DNA from: Enterobacteriaceae bacterium UBA2655
Lineage (GTDB): Bacteria; Pseudomonadota; Gammaproteobacteria; Enterobacterales; Enterobacteriaceae
Direction: 5' to 3'
Length of the DNA: 38,269 nucleotides
Assembly (NCBI GenBank): GCA_002359495.1
Contig: DENB01000082.1
Location: 1-38,269, forward strand
Shown here: positions 1 through 12,113 of the stretch, one piece after another
How positions within the stretch are numbered: position 1 is the stretch's first letter
Layout: each line of letters begins with the position of its first letter
The notes under the pieces: generated by a model
Seen by the model: the letters and a program-made list of their open reading frames with translations, nothing else
Told to the model about the DNA's origin: nothing
Database searches by the model: none
Position numbers and translations under genes: made by a program

Positions 1-364
1 CGCCGCCGAAAGCGAAGCCGAGCCAGTCGGCGGGCGTATCGGCGCCGAACAGCGCAATGCCCAGAACTACGGCGAAACCGGCGCCGGCGTTAACGCCTAA
101 AATGCCGGGATCCGCCAGCGGATTACGCGTCAGGCTTTGCATCAGCGCGCCGGCCAGACCGAGCGCCGCCCCCGCCAGCAGACCGGCAAGGGTACGCGGC
201 AGGCGCGCATCGCGCACGATAGCGCAGTCGGCGCTGCCGCAGGCGTGAAAAAGCGCGTTATACACATCGGAAAGGGCGATCGATTTTGCCCCCAGCATCA
301 GGCTGAGAGCGATAAGGAGCAACAGCAGAATCCCTGAGCCTGCCATTGCGCGGATCTGGCGCAT
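1..364 (-). CDS. fepD: Ferric enterobactin ABC transporter permease FepD (3' end cut by the window)
   Basis: This is the first ~121 residues of a FecCD-family inner-membrane permease that carries ferric enterobactin from periplasmic FepB into the cytoplasm, working with FepG and the ATPase FepC. The reading frame starts at the ATG at 364 (MRQIRAMAGSG) with a hydrophobic first segment (ILLLLLIALSLMLGA). It continues through the family motif RLPRTLAGLLAGAALGLAG and the loop SLTRNPLADPGILGVNAGA, both typical of FepD/FhuB-like permeases. It runs off the left edge, so fepG and fepC are expected beyond it. A Fur-box-like sequence lies 70 bases upstream (434-452). In E. coli the divergent neighbour here is entS, but here the next gene is fepB in the same orientation. 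Naming it FepD rather than another siderophore permease rests on sequence recall and on the fepB/ent neighbours. Confidence 0.9.
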   Translation of the reverse strand, partial: MRQIRAMAGSGILLLLLIALSLMLGAKSIALSDVYNALFHACGSADCAIVRDARLPRTLAGLLAGAALGLAGALMQSLTRNPLADPGILGVNAGAGFAVVLGIALFGADTPADWLGFAFGG

Positions 365-433
365 AGCGTTTTAAACCTTCACTGATCAACGACATTGCGA
401 GCGAGCTATCTCCGATGGCGCGCGGAGAAATGT

Positions 434-452
434 GATAATGACTCTTATTATC
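434..452. promoter_or_regulatory. Fur-box-like operator upstream of fepD
   Basis: The sequence GATAATGACTCTTATTATC matches 15 of 19 positions of the Fur consensus GATAATGATAATCATTATC, with both outer half-sites intact. It sits in the fepD promoter region, where iron repression is expected. It is a pattern match only. Confidence 0.65.
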
Positions 453-505
453 GTTATTACTCGTATTTGTCTATGTTATCACGACTCGCTTAACGGAGCA
501 GGAGG

Positions 506-537
506 AAAATGCGCGCCCTGTTCGACGCGCAATTTTT
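506..537. terminator. Hairpin after fepB, probably a bidirectional terminator
   Basis: An inverted repeat TGCGCG/CGCGCA (510-515 and 526-531) is flanked by A-rich and T-rich tracts on both sides (AAAA at 506-509, TTTTT at 533-537). It lies just beyond the fepB stop. In E. coli entS and fepB converge here; in this window only fepB remains, so the hairpin would separate fepB from fepD. Confidence 0.5.
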
Positions 538-546
538 ACAGTGGAA

Positions 547-1515
547 TCAGGATTTGACGAACAGCTGCTCCAGACGCGTCAGCAGATTGCTGGCGCTGTA
601 GTAATCGAGACGGAAGGTCTCTGCGCCCAGCGCATACACCTGTTTCTGCCGCACCGCCGCCGTTTGCGCCAGGAAAGGATTGTTCAGCACCGATTGCGCG
701 GTTTTCTCCTCCGCCGCGAACAGCAGATAGCTTTTGCCGTTCAGACCGCTGGCCAGATTTTCCCCCTCCAGCTGAATGATATCTTTGCGCTGTCCCATGC
801 TGTGGCCGCGCTGCAGCGAGGCCGGCGGCGTCGCCAGCGTAAAGCCGAGCTGCTGCAGCAGTTTTCCCTGCGCCGAGTCGCCGGTCCAGAGATTGACCGC
901 GCGGCCGTCGCCGTTCCATACCATCGCGGAAACCGGCTGCGGCGGCAGCGTCAGCTTCTGTTTTAGCGCCGCTTCGCGCGCGTCGAAGGCTTGCACGCGC
1001 GCGGCAGCCTGCGCTTCGTGGCCGGTAGCCTGGCCCAGCAGCGTCACCAGCTGCTGCCAGCTTTTGTCGTCGTAGTTAATCACCAGCACCGGCGCGATAG
1101 CGGAGAGCTGATCGACCAGCCTGATGGCCGAATCGTTGCCGGTGGCGCTGACGATAATCAGATCCGGCGCCTGCGCCGCCACCGCCTCGGCGTTCGGCTC
1201 GCCGATGTAGAGCCGCTTCACGCCGCGCTGTTTCGCCGCCTCGCTCCACTGGCGGAAAAAGCCTTGCGCATCCGCCACGCGGCTCGACGGCGCCGCGGCG
1301 CCGCTGGCGATCACCGGCGCATCGATGGCCAGCAGCGACCCGGTCAACGTCACGCTGGTCGAGACGATGCGCTGCGGCATCTGTTCCAGCGTCACGGCGC
1401 CGTTCGCGCCCTTCACCTGACGCGGCCAGCCTTCCGCCGCCTGCAGCGGGGCGGAAAAGAGATGTAAAACCAGAAAAACGGCGGCGAACGCGCCGGAATA
1501 GCTGCGCTTAATCAT
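547..1515 (-). CDS. fepB: Ferric enterobactin periplasmic binding protein FepB
   Basis: This 322-residue protein begins with a Sec signal peptide ([10 protein letters not shown], a hydrophobic stretch, then SAPLQA at 21-26, cleavage near residue 27) and has no lipobox cysteine, so it is a soluble periplasmic binding protein. It delivers ferric enterobactin to FepDGC after import by an outer-membrane receptor. The mature part has the type III binding-protein pattern: an N-terminal domain with [18 protein letters not shown], a central helix, and a C-terminal domain ending RLEQLFVKS. Its length is close to E. coli FepB (318). It is transcribed divergently from entC across a shared 175-base control region with a Fur-box-like site, the normal arrangement. 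The unusual point is that fepD follows on the same strand with no entS between them. Confidence 0.93.
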   Translation of the reverse strand: MIKRSYSGAFAAVFLVLHLFSAPLQAAEGWPRQVKGANGAVTLEQMPQRIVSTSVTLTGSLLAIDAPVIASGAAAPSSRVADAQGFFRQWSEAAKQRGVKRLYIGEPNAEAVAAQAPDLIIVSATGNDSAIRLVDQLSAIAPVLVINYDDKSWQQLVTLLGQATGHEAQAAARVQAFDAREAALKQKLTLPPQPVSAMVWNGDGRAVNLWTGDSAQGKLLQQLGFTLATPPASLQRGHSMGQRKDIIQLEGENLASGLNGKSYLLFAAEEKTAQSVLNNPFLAQTAAVRQKQVYALGAETFRLDYYSASNLLTRLEQLFVKS

Positions 1516-1601
1516 GGACTTTCTTCCACCCTCTTTTGTTATCCGAACCTGACAGAATGTGCTGATTTAACACTCATACGCAGGGAAAATACCGTGAATT
1601 T

Positions 1602-1631
1602 ATTGACACTCATCGTCAATCGACGTAGGTT
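1602..1631 (+). promoter_or_regulatory. Candidate entC promoter within a divergent control region
   Basis: TTGACA (1603-1608) is followed after 17 bases by TAGGTT (1626-1631), a weak -10. The -35 is the left arm of a perfect inverted repeat ATTGAC-N7-GTCAAT (1602-1607 and 1615-1620), so a near-consensus TTGACG also faces the fepB side. I saw no convincing -10 for fepB at standard spacing. Confidence 0.4.
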
Positions 1632-1644
1632 ACACCACCACAAT

Positions 1645-1663
1645 ACAAATGATAATCATTCTT
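1645..1663. promoter_or_regulatory. Fur-box-like operator between fepB and entC
   Basis: ACAAATGATAATCATTCTT matches 14 of 19 positions of the Fur consensus, including the uninterrupted core AATGATAATCATT. It lies between the candidate entC -10 and the entC Shine-Dalgarno, as expected for iron-dependent repression of entCEBAH and fepB. Confidence 0.7.
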
Positions 1664-1690
1664 AATCCTCTTATCATTTAAGGTGGGATT

Positions 1691-2869
1691 ATGGTGGAAA
1701 CCATGACGTTTGAAAATGCCTCGCTGCACGATTTCTCCGCGCTATGCCGGGGCTTCCTGTTTACTTCTCCCTGGCGCAGCCTGACAACCCAAGGGTGTTT
1801 CACCACGCTAAACCAGCCGGTTGTTGACGGCAATCGGCTGAACGGCGATTTTCAGCAGCAGCTGCAACGCCAGTTTGCCGCCGCTAAACAGGCCGGCATC
1901 GTTAATCCTGTTCTGGTCGGCGCAATTCCTTTCGACGTCAGTCAGCCTGCGGCGCTGTTTATTCCCGAATCCTGGCAAGGCTTCCGGCGTAACGACCTGC
2001 TGGCGGCGCTGCCGGAAAACCGCGCGCCGCTGCCGGAAATCCGTCGCCGCGCCGCCGTGCCGGAACATGACGCTTTCACGCGGATGGTGGCGCAGGCGGT
2101 GGCCGCGACGCAACGCGGCGAGCTGGATAAAGTGGTGCTGTCGCGTCTGATGGATATCGTGACGGAAGCGCCGGTCGATACCGCCGCTTTGATGCAGCGC
2201 ATCATGGCGCAGAATCCCAACAGCTATCACTTCCATCTGCCGCTGCCGCAGGGCGGCGCGCTGATGGGCGCCAGCCCGGAGCTGCTGCTGCGCAAGCAGG
2301 GACGCGAATTCAGCTCCTGTCCGCTGGCCGGCTCCGCGCGTCGCGAAGCGGAGCCGGAGCGCGACCGCGCCGCAGGCGACAGCCTGATGCATTCCACCAA
2401 GGATCGTCATGAACACCAGCTGGTGACCGACGCCATGCGCCAGGTGCTGCAGCCGCGCAGCCGCCAGCTCGCCGTGCCGTCGCAGCCCTCGCTGATCACC
2501 ACCGCCACCTTATGGCACCTCGCTACGCAGATCGACGGCGAAGCGCTGGATGAGAACGAAAACGCGCTGTCGCTGGCGTGCCTGCTGCACCCTACCCCGG
2601 CCCTGAGCGGCTTTCCGCATCAGCATGCCCAACGCCTGATCCGGCAGCTAGAGCCTTTCGATCGCCAGCTGTTCGGCGGCATCGTCGGCTGGTGCGACGC
2701 GGAAGGCAACGGAGAGTGGGTAGTCACCATTCGTTGCGGAACGGTTCAGGGCGCGCGGGTACGGCTGTTTGCCGGCGCCGGCATCGTTGCCGATTCGCAA
2801 CCTGAATCAGAATGGCGGGAGACCGGCGTTAAGCTCGACACCATGCTCCGCGCTTTTGGACTGCAATAA
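1691..2869 (+). CDS. entC: Isochorismate synthase EntC
   Basis: This 392-residue enzyme converts chorismate to isochorismate, the first step of 2,3-dihydroxybenzoate synthesis. It has the chorismate-binding fold with the general base Lys147 (DKVVLSR, 146-152) and the acid Glu197 ([10 protein letters not shown]), both at the same numbers as in E. coli EntC. It also has the C-terminal [19 protein letters not shown] block. The chosen ATG at 1691 is preceded by AGGTGGG at good spacing; an in-frame ATG four codons later is possible. It leads the entCEBAH operon, with entE starting 10 bases after its stop. The length is practically that of E. coli EntC (391). Confidence 0.96.
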   Translation: MVETMTFENASLHDFSALCRGFLFTSPWRSLTTQGCFTTLNQPVVDGNRLNGDFQQQLQRQFAAAKQAGIVNPVLVGAIPFDVSQPAALFIPESWQGFRRNDLLAALPENRAPLPEIRRRAAVPEHDAFTRMVAQAVAATQRGELDKVVLSRLMDIVTEAPVDTAALMQRIMAQNPNSYHFHLPLPQGGALMGASPELLLRKQGREFSSCPLAGSARREAEPERDRAAGDSLMHSTKDRHEHQLVTDAMRQVLQPRSRQLAVPSQPSLITTATLWHLATQIDGEALDENENALSLACLLHPTPALSGFPHQHAQRLIRQLEPFDRQLFGGIVGWCDAEGNGEWVVTIRCGTVQGARVRLFAGAGIVADSQPESEWRETGVKLDTMLRAFGLQ

Positions 2870-2879
2870 AGGAACTGTC

Positions 2880-4493
2880 ATGACCATCCCCTATACCCGC
2901 TGGCCCGACGATCTGGCCGCACGCTACCGTGAAAAAGGCTACTGGCTGGATCTGCCGCTGACCGACATTCTCGATCGGCATCGGGAGAACGATGAGATCG
3001 CCCTGATCGACGGCGATCGCGAATTCAGCTACCGCCAGCTGGCGCAGCTGAGCGACAATCTTGCCGCCGCGCTGCGACGTCGCGGCCTGAAGGCGGGCGA
3101 GACGGCGCTGGTGCAACTGGGCAACGTGGCCGAATTCTACCTGACGCTGTTCGCACTGCTTAAAATCGGCATGGCGCCGGTCAATGCACTGTTCAGCCAT
3201 CAGCGCACCGAGCTGAACGCCTATGCCGCGCAGATTGAACCGGCGCTGCTGATCGCCGACCGCGAACATGCGCTGTTTCAGGATGATGCGTTTCTCGACG
3301 CGCTCTGCGCCGCGCAGCCGTCGCTGCGCCATGTGGCGCTGCGCAACGCTGCGCAGGCGGAGAACAGCCTGGACGCGCTGTTGGCCGAACCGGCGGGCGA
3401 GTTTCGCGCCGCGCCGTCGGCCGCCGACGAGGTCGCCTTTTTCCAGCTCTCCGGCGGCAGCACCGGCACGCCGAAGCTGATCCCACGCACCCATAACGAC
3501 TACTACTACAGCATCCGCGCCAGCGTGGCGATTTGCGCCGTCACCGCGCAAACCCGCTATCTGATCGCTCTGCCCGCGGCGCATAATTTTCCGATGAGCT
3601 CGCCGGGCGCGCTTGGCGTGTTTTATACCGCCGGACGGGTGGTGCTGGCCGCCGATCCCAGCGCGACGCTCTGCTTCCCGCTGATCGAAAAGCATCAGAT
3701 CACCGATACCGCGCTGGTTCCGCCAGCCGTCAGCCTGTGGCTGCAGGCGATCAGCGAATGGGGAAGCCATGCTCAGCTCGCCTCGCTCAAACTGCTGCAG
3801 GTGGGCGGCGCCAAGCTGGGCGAAACGCTGGCGGCCCGCATTCCCGCCGAGATCGGCTGCCAGCTGCAACAGGTATTCGGCATGGCCGAAGGGCTGGTTA
3901 ACTACACGCGGCTGGATGACGACCCGCAGACCATTCTAACCACGCAGGGACGGCCGATCTCCGACGACGACGAGGTATGGGCCGCCGATGAGAACGGCGA
4001 CCCGCTGCCGCCGGGCGAAACCGGACGCCTGATGACGCGCGGACCCTATACCTTTCGCGGCTATTATAAAAGCCCCGAACATAACGCCAGCTGCTTTGAC
4101 GCCGAAGGCTTTTACTGCTCGGGCGATCTGATTGAAATCACCCCGCAGGGCTACATTAAGGTGCAGGGACGCGAAAAAGATCAGATCAACCGCGGCGGCG
4201 AGAAAATTGCGGCGGAGGAGATCGAAAATCTGCTGCAACGCCATCCCGACGTGATCCACGCGGCGCTGGTCTCCATGTCCGACGAGCTGATGGGCGAAAA
4301 GAGCTGCGCCTTTATCGTGGCGCGTCAGCCGATCAAACCGGTGGCGCTGCGTCGCCATCTGCGCGAGCTGGGCGTCGCCGAGTTTAAGCTGCCGGACCGT
4401 ATAACCTGCGTGGATGCGCTGCCGCTGACTCCGGTCGGCAAGGTGGATAAGAAACGTCTGCGCCAACAGCTTGCCGATCAACCGCAGGCGTGA
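2880..4493 (+). CDS. entE: 2,3-Dihydroxybenzoate-AMP ligase EntE
   Basis: This 537-residue adenylate-forming enzyme activates 2,3-dihydroxybenzoate with ATP and loads it on the carrier domain of EntB. Visible motifs are the phosphate-binding loop SGGSTGTPK (191-199), the core motif around [15 protein letters not shown], the hinge region [17 protein letters not shown], and the C-terminal catalytic-lysine block [15 protein letters not shown]. The frame is open further upstream into entC, but the ATG at 2880 follows AAAGGA and gives the family length (E. coli 536). It lies 10 bases after the entC stop, and entB begins 17 bases after its own stop. Confidence 0.96.
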   Translation: MTIPYTRWPDDLAARYREKGYWLDLPLTDILDRHRENDEIALIDGDREFSYRQLAQLSDNLAAALRRRGLKAGETALVQLGNVAEFYLTLFALLKIGMAPVNALFSHQRTELNAYAAQIEPALLIADREHALFQDDAFLDALCAAQPSLRHVALRNAAQAENSLDALLAEPAGEFRAAPSAADEVAFFQLSGGSTGTPKLIPRTHNDYYYSIRASVAICAVTAQTRYLIALPAAHNFPMSSPGALGVFYTAGRVVLAADPSATLCFPLIEKHQITDTALVPPAVSLWLQAISEWGSHAQLASLKLLQVGGAKLGETLAARIPAEIGCQLQQVFGMAEGLVNYTRLDDDPQTILTTQGRPISDDDEVWAADENGDPLPPGETGRLMTRGPYTFRGYYKSPEHNASCFDAEGFYCSGDLIEITPQGYIKVQGREKDQINRGGEKIAAEEIENLLQRHPDVIHAALVSMSDELMGEKSCAFIVARQPIKPVALRRHLRELGVAEFKLPDRITCVDALPLTPVGKVDKKRLRQQLADQPQA

Positions 4494-4510
4494 CCTTTTC
4501 AGGAGAGAGT

Positions 4511-5365
4511 ATGGCTATTCCAAAACTGACCTCTTATGCATTGCCGGCGGCCAACGAGCTGCCGACCAACAAAGTGAAATGGGCTTTCGAGCCCGCGCGC
4601 GCCGCGCTGCTGATCCACGATATGCAGGCTTATTTCCTCAATTTCTGGGGCGAAGAGAGTCCGCTGGTGCAGCAGGTGGTTGAAAACATCGCGCGTCTGC
4701 GCCGCTACTGCAAAGCGCAGGGCATTCCGGTGTTTTATACCGCGCAGCCGAATCAGCAGAGCGATGAGGATCGCGCGCTGCTGAACGATATGTGGGGGCC
4801 AGGCCTGAACAATCATCCCGATCAGCAAAAGATCGTCGACGCGCTGGCGCCGGATGAAAATGATCAGGTGCTGACCAAATGGCGCTACAGCGCTTTCCAC
4901 CGCTCGCCGCTGGAGTCGATCCTGCAGGAGATGGGACGCGATCAGCTGATCATCACCGGGGTTTACGCCCATATCGGCTGCCTGACCACCGCGACGGACG
5001 CCTTCATGCGTAACATCAAACCCTTTATGGTGGCGGATGCGCTGGCCGACTTCACCCGCGACGAGCATATGATGGCGCTGACCTATACCGCCGGCCGCAG
5101 CGGCAAAGTGGTCATGACCGCCGACCTGATGCTGCTGCCGCTGAGCAAAGATGAACTGCGTGCGCTGGTGCTGCCGCTGCTGGAAGATGAGGACGTGCCG
5201 GAAGATGACGAGAACCTGATCGATTACGGCCTCGACTCCGTGCGCGTCATGGCACTGGCGGCGCGCTGGCGCCAGGTTCACGGCGATATCGACTTTATCA
5301 GCCTGGCGAAAAACCCCAGCATTGACGGCTGGTGGGCGCTGCTGTCGCGGGAACTGAAGCAATGA
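4511..5365 (+). CDS. entB: Isochorismatase / aryl carrier protein EntB
   Basis: This is a two-domain protein of 284 residues. The N-terminal isochorismatase (about 1-205) cleaves isochorismate to 2,3-dihydro-2,3-dihydroxybenzoate and pyruvate, with catalytic Asp37 in LLIHDMQAYF. The C-terminal aryl carrier domain (about 210-284) carries the phosphopantetheine attachment Ser243 in DYGLDSVRVMALAARW, loaded by EntE and offered to EntF. AGGAGAG precedes the ATG at 4511. The stop overlaps the entA start (ATGA). EntD (phosphopantetheinyl transferase) and EntF are not in the window. Its size matches E. coli EntB (285). Confidence 0.96.
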   Translation: MAIPKLTSYALPAANELPTNKVKWAFEPARAALLIHDMQAYFLNFWGEESPLVQQVVENIARLRRYCKAQGIPVFYTAQPNQQSDEDRALLNDMWGPGLNNHPDQQKIVDALAPDENDQVLTKWRYSAFHRSPLESILQEMGRDQLIITGVYAHIGCLTTATDAFMRNIKPFMVADALADFTRDEHMMALTYTAGRSGKVVMTADLMLLPLSKDELRALVLPLLEDEDVPEDDENLIDYGLDSVRVMALAARWRQVHGDIDFISLAKNPSIDGWWALLSRELKQ

Positions 5366-6120
5366 CGCAGCCTTTTGATTTTTCAGGCAAGATCGTCTGG
5401 GTAACCGGCGCCGGTCAGGGGATCGGCTATCACACGGCGTTGGCTTTTCATCAGGCCGGCGCGCAGGTCGTCGGTTTCGATCTGCGCTTCCACGACCAGC
5501 CTTATCCTTTCGCCTGTCGCCAGCTCGATGTCGCCGACGCCGCGCAGGTGAAAGCGGTATGTCAGGCGCTGCTGGCGGAGCAGCCGCGGCTGGATGTTCT
5601 GATCAACGGCGCCGGCATTTTGCGCACCGGCACCACTGACGAACTGGCGTTAGAGGACTGGCAGGCGTGCCTGGCGGTCAACGCGGGCGGCGCGTTCAAT
5701 CTGTTTCAGCAGACGCTGCCGGTGTTTCGCCGCCAGCGCGCCGGGGCTATCGTCACCATCGCCTCTAACGCCGCTCATGCGCCACGTATCGGCATGTCCG
5801 CTTACGGCGCGTCGAAAGCGGCGTTACGCAGCCTGTGTCTTACCGTAGGGCTGGAGATGGCCCCTTACGGCGTGCGCTGCAATATCGTCTCGCCGGGATC
5901 CACCGATACCGAGATGCAGCGCAGCCTCTGGCATACGCCCGATGCCGAACAGGCGATGATCGACGGCTTTCCCGATCAGTACAAGCTGGGGATCCCGCTG
6001 CGTAAGATCGCCAAACCCGAAGAGATCGCCGCCAACGTGCTGTTCCTCGCCTCGGATTACGCCAGCCACGTAGTGTTGCAGGACATCGTGGTCGACGGCG
6101 GCGCGACGCTGGGAGCCTGA
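5362..6120 (+). CDS. entA: 2,3-Dihydro-2,3-dihydroxybenzoate dehydrogenase EntA
   Basis: This 252-residue short-chain dehydrogenase oxidises the dihydrodiol to 2,3-dihydroxybenzoate using NAD+. It has the Rossmann signature TGAGQGIG (15-22), the NGAG structural motif (82-85), and the catalytic set Ser135, Tyr148 and Lys152 (SAYGASKAAL), with SPGSTDTEM following. The ATG at 5362 overlaps the entB stop by four bases, indicating translational coupling. It is slightly longer than E. coli EntA (248), the difference being spread over loops. entH follows after three bases. Confidence 0.95.
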   Translation: MTQPFDFSGKIVWVTGAGQGIGYHTALAFHQAGAQVVGFDLRFHDQPYPFACRQLDVADAAQVKAVCQALLAEQPRLDVLINGAGILRTGTTDELALEDWQACLAVNAGGAFNLFQQTLPVFRRQRAGAIVTIASNAAHAPRIGMSAYGASKAALRSLCLTVGLEMAPYGVRCNIVSPGSTDTEMQRSLWHTPDAEQAMIDGFPDQYKLGIPLRKIAKPEEIAANVLFLASDYASHVVLQDIVVDGGATLGA

Positions 6121-6123
6121 CGC

Positions 6124-6543
6124 ATGACGGCAATCTGGAAACGCTCGCTAACGCTGGCGGAGCTGAACGCGCTGGGTGAAAACTCGCTGGTAGCGTATCT
6201 GGGGATCGTTTTCACCGCTATCGGAGAGGAGACGCTGGAAGCGACCATGCCGGTCGATGCGCGCACGCATCAGCCTTTCGGGCTGCTGCATGGCGGAGCC
6301 TCGGTGGTTCTCGCAGAATCGATGGGGTCGATCGCAGGCTATCTCTGCGTCGATGAGGGGAAAAGCGTGGTCGGGATCGAGGTCAACGCCAGCCATCATC
6401 GCGCCGTCTCCAGCGGCGAGGTGCGCGGCATTTGCCGTCCGCTGCATCTCGGGGCGCGCAATCAGGTGTGGCAGATTGAGATCCGCAATGCGCGCGGCCA
6501 GCTCTGCTGCAGCTCGCGGCTGACCGTCGCCGTGATGGGCTGA
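6124..6543 (+). CDS. entH: Proofreading thioesterase EntH (YbdB)
   Basis: This 139-residue hotdog-fold thioesterase releases wrongly acylated or stalled groups from the EntB carrier domain, keeping enterobactin synthesis running. The hotdog signature [18 protein letters not shown] contains the conserved catalytic glutamate and the HGG turn. It is the last gene of the entCEBAH operon and is followed by a hairpin terminator at 6555-6574. The length is that of E. coli EntH (137). Confidence 0.94.
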   Translation: MTAIWKRSLTLAELNALGENSLVAYLGIVFTAIGEETLEATMPVDARTHQPFGLLHGGASVVLAESMGSIAGYLCVDEGKSVVGIEVNASHHRAVSSGEVRGICRPLHLGARNQVWQIEIRNARGQLCCSSRLTVAVMG

Positions 6544-6554
6544 AGCAATAAAAA

Positions 6555-6574
6555 AGGCGGCTCGATAGCCGCCT
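6555..6574. terminator. Bidirectional terminator between entH and obgE
   Basis: A perfect 8-base-pair stem AGGCGGCT/AGCCGCCT with a CGAT loop is flanked by A5 on the left and CTTTTA on the right. It therefore ends entCEBAH on the plus strand and obgE on the minus strand. Confidence 0.85.
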
Positions 6575-6583
6575 CTTTTAGGG

Positions 6584-7771
<1,188 letters not shown>

Positions 7772-7941
7772 TCACTCTTACGCCCGCATAACAGTTATGG
7801 CTTGCGGGCGGGTCCGCCAGGGTCTTCTGCGCTGACCGGCGGCGGATAAAACAGGATTGACCAGAGGCCAGGTGTACATAAATTGTACAGCAATCCGCTG
7901 CGTAACACCGCTTTTCTCAGCGTTCGGCATCAGAATGTAAA

Positions 7942-7966
7942 AAGCCCCGCAAAAGCTGCGGGGCTT
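7942..7966 (-). terminator. Terminator after rpmA
   Basis: Read on the minus strand, the stem AAGCCCCGC/GCGGGGCTT is followed by a T run (GCGGGGCTTTTT). It is a good rho-independent terminator 43 bases beyond the rpmA stop. Confidence 0.8.
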
Positions 7967-8009
7967 CAATTCGTTTAATCAGGCCGCAGTGGCCTGAGTC
8001 ACGACAACC

Positions 8010-8267
8010 TTACTCAGCAACGATGCTGACGAATTTACGGTTGTGCGGACCTTTAACTTCGAATTTTACTTTGCCGTCGATGGTAGCGAACAGGGTATGG
8101 TCGCGACCAAGACCTACGTTAGTACCGGCGTGGAACTTGGTGCCACGCTGACGAACGATGATGCTGCCAGCCAGAACGGCTTCGCCGCCAAAGCGTTTTA
8201 CACCCAGACGTTTTGCATTGGAGTCACGACCGTTACGAGTCGAGCCACCAGCCTTTTTATGTGCCAT
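8010..8267 (-). CDS. rpmA: 50S ribosomal protein L27
   Basis: This 85-residue L27 begins [20 protein letters not shown], whose flexible N-terminus reaches the peptidyl-transferase centre. The body [19 protein letters not shown] is highly conserved. The size is that of E. coli L27 (85). It is co-transcribed behind rplU, 15 bases away, from the promoter at 8666-8694. Confidence 0.98.
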   Translation of the reverse strand: MAHKKAGGSTRNGRDSNAKRLGVKRFGGEAVLAGSIIVRQRGTKFHAGTNVGLGRDHTLFATIDGKVKFEVKGPHNRKFVSIVAE

Positions 8268-8282
8268 TTGTCAGATCTCCTC

Positions 8283-8771
<489 letters not shown>

Positions 8772-8850
8772 TCAGTAACAGATAACCTGAACTCACGCTG
8801 GGTAAAACCGCTTACCATGGCAAAGAAACGAGTCATAGCTGAACAGACGA

Positions 8851-9822
8851 ATGAACCTAGAACAGATAAATGAATTAACCGCGCAGGATATGGCGGCCGT
8901 CAACCAGACCATCCTCGACCAGCTGAATTCAGATGTTTCGCTCATCAACCAGTTGGGCTATTACATCATCAGCGGAGGCGGCAAACGCATACGCCCCATG
9001 ATCGCCGTGCTGTCGGCGCGCGCGCTGAATTATCAGGGCAATCTGCATATCACCAACGCGGCCCTGATCGAATTTATTCACACCGCCACGCTGCTGCACG
9101 ACGACGTGGTGGATGAATCGGATATGCGCCGCGGCAAAGCGACCGCCAACGCCGCCTTCGGCAACGCCGCCAGCGTGCTGGTCGGCGATTTTATCTATAC
9201 CCGCGCTTTCCAGATGATGACCAGCATGGGATCCCTGAAGATCCTCGCGCTGATGTCGGAAGCGGTGAATGTGATCGCCGAGGGTGAAGTGCTGCAGTTG
9301 ATGAACTGCAACGATCCTGACATCACCGAAGAGAGCTATATGCGTGTGATCTACAGCAAAACCGCGCGTCTGTTCGAGGCGGCCTCGCAGGCTTCCGCGA
9401 TCCTCGCCGAGGCGACGGAAGCGCAGGAAAAAGCGTTGCAGGACTATGGCCGCTATCTGGGCACCGCTTTCCAGCTAATCGACGATCTGCTTGACTACAG
9501 CGCCGACGGCAAAACCCTGGGGAAAAACGTCGGCGACGATCTCAGCGAAGGCAAACCGACCCTGCCGCTGCTGCACGCCATGCGCAACGGATCGCCGGAG
9601 CAGTCCGCGATGATCCGCCAGGCGATCGAAGAAGGCAACGGGCGCCACCTGCTGGAGCCGGTGCTGACCGCCATGCAGCAGTGCGGTTCGCTGGAATGGA
9701 CGCGCAAGCGCGCCGAAGGAGAGGCGGACAAAGCGATCGCCGCGCTGAAGGCGCTGCCGGAAACCCCCTGGCGCATTGCGCTGGAAGCGCTGGCGCATAT
9801 GTCGGTGCAGCGCGACTTCTGA
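8851..9822 (+). CDS. ispB: Octaprenyl diphosphate synthase IspB
   Basis: This 323-residue trans-prenyltransferase lengthens farnesyl diphosphate to the C40 side chain of ubiquinone and menaquinone. The first aspartate-rich motif is DDVVD (84-88, within LLHDDVVDESDMRRG) and the second is DDLLD (211-215). The substrate-binding GGGKRIRP is at 42-49. Its length is identical to E. coli IspB. It is divergent from rplU, the conserved gamma-proteobacterial arrangement. TACAAT at 8767-8772 could be its -10, without a clear -35. Confidence 0.97.
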   Translation: MNLEQINELTAQDMAAVNQTILDQLNSDVSLINQLGYYIISGGGKRIRPMIAVLSARALNYQGNLHITNAALIEFIHTATLLHDDVVDESDMRRGKATANAAFGNAASVLVGDFIYTRAFQMMTSMGSLKILALMSEAVNVIAEGEVLQLMNCNDPDITEESYMRVIYSKTARLFEAASQASAILAEATEAQEKALQDYGRYLGTAFQLIDDLLDYSADGKTLGKNVGDDLSEGKPTLPLLHAMRNGSPEQSAMIRQAIEEGNGRHLLEPVLTAMQQCGSLEWTRKRAEGEADKAIAALKALPETPWRIALEALAHMSVQRDF

Positions 9823-9830
9823 CGATCAAC

Positions 9831-9849
9831 AGAGCACAGGACGTGCTCT
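9831..9849 (+). terminator. Weak hairpin after ispB
   Basis: The stem AGAGCAC/GTGCTCT with a 5-base loop starts 9 bases after the ispB stop. It is followed by a C/T-rich tract rather than a clean T run, so termination here is uncertain. Confidence 0.4.
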
Positions 9850-10062
9850 CCCTCTCTTTCCCCTTTCTCTGCCGCAGAATGCTTTTCCCGCTTACACAGA
9901 TTGCAAAACTTTTGCGAAGGTTTCCCCACTTCTGTATTTCATCACAAAATTTACTGGAAGCTTATGGAAATTATTTGATATAAGAACCTGTAATTTCCAG
10001 TTTTTAACCAAAACCGGAATTATGACCATCAGGGATTAACATGCACAAGGAGACACACGGCT

Positions 10063-10362
10063 ATGTGTGCGAAAAAAACCGACTGGCATCCCGCCGACAT
10101 TGTCGCTTCATTACGTAAAAAAGGCACCTCGCTGGCCGCACTTTCCCGTGAGTCCGGGCTATGCTCGTCCACGCTGGCGAATGCGCTGACCCGTCCGTGG
10201 CCAAAAGGAGAATGGCTTATCGGGCTGGCGCTCGAGGTAGATCCGGCCGAAATCTGGCCCAGTCGCTATTACGATCCGGTAACGCAGCGACTTCTGGATA
10301 GAAAAAAATTGATGCGCGCGAAATCGCGACGAAAATTGGTAAAAGATCAGGAAAAAGAATAA
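10063..10362 (+). CDS. sfsB: Ner-like DNA-binding protein SfsB (Nlp)
   Basis: This small helix-turn-helix protein of 99 residues belongs to the Ner/Nlp family, related to the Mu Ner repressor. In E. coli SfsB was linked to activation of maltose genes. The conserved blocks are DWHPADIVASLRKKGTSLAA, then the recognition-helix region SSTLANALTRPWPKGE, then IWPSRYYDP. The basic tail KSRRKLVKDQEKE differs from E. coli and makes it slightly longer (92 there). It lies between ispB and murA as in E. coli. AAGGAG lies upstream of the ATG. A strong terminator follows directly. Confidence 0.92.
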   Translation: MCAKKTDWHPADIVASLRKKGTSLAALSRESGLCSSTLANALTRPWPKGEWLIGLALEVDPAEIWPSRYYDPVTQRLLDRKKLMRAKSRRKLVKDQEKE

Positions 10363-10363
10363 T

Positions 10364-10391
10364 AAAATGGCCGGGGAAACCCGGCCATTTT
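10364..10391. terminator. Strong terminator between sfsB and murA
   Basis: A perfect 12-base-pair stem AAAATGGCCGGG/CCCGGCCATTTT with a GAAA tetraloop lies immediately after the sfsB stop. It is symmetrical enough to serve the converging murA transcript as well. Confidence 0.9.
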
Positions 10392-10415
10392 ATGTTGTGC
10401 GGTAGCCGCAGAAAC

Positions 10416-11690
<1,275 letters not shown>

Positions 11691-11744
11691 TTAACAATCA
11701 AAAAAGCAAATGCCCGCCGCAGGCGAGCGCGCCACGCTGGCCGC

Positions 11745-11999
11745 TTAAAAACCGTTGAGTTTACGGTCGCGAGCCCATTCAGCAGGCGTATAAGTTTTGA
11801 TGGATACCGCATGGATGCGGTTATCGGCGATAAATTCCATCAGCGGCGCATAGACCGCCTGCTGTTTTTTCACACGGCTCAGCTCGCCGAACATCTCGCC
11901 CACGGCGATCACCTGAAAATGGCTGCCATCGCCGCTGACGTGGACTTCTTCTAACGGCAGCGCGTTCATTAACACGGCCTGAATTTCGTTGTTTTCCAT
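11745..11999 (-). CDS. ibaG: BolA-family protein IbaG
   Basis: This 84-residue BolA-like protein, formerly YrbA, partners with monothiol glutaredoxin in handling [2Fe-2S] clusters and is acid-induced in E. coli. The BolA fold is recognisable in [20 protein letters not shown] and the late block [15 protein letters not shown]. The length equals E. coli IbaG. It lies between mlaB and murA as in E. coli. Confidence 0.95.
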   Translation of the reverse strand: MENNEIQAVLMNALPLEEVHVSGDGSHFQVIAVGEMFGELSRVKKQQAVYAPLMEFIADNRIHAVSIKTYTPAEWARDRKLNGF

Positions 12000-12070
12000 T
12001 GCTCTTAACTTCGCTTAATAATAATCAGGCAGACATCTTAGTGGAAAGCGCATGACTCTTAAATACGCAA

Positions 12071-12095
12071 AAGCCCCTGCATAAAACAGGGGCTT
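12071..12095 (-). terminator. Terminator after mlaB
   Basis: On the minus strand the stem AAGCCCCTG/CAGGGGCTT with a 7-base loop is followed by TTG. It sits between mlaB and ibaG, so ibaG-murA probably have their own promoter or depend on readthrough. Confidence 0.7.
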
Positions 12096-12113
12096 AAAGG
12101 GATGACATTGTAT

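Noticed and set aside
7778..7969. 63-residue open frame between rpmA and obgE
   Set aside because: It begins inside the rpmA terminator hairpin and does not resemble YhbE or any other family.
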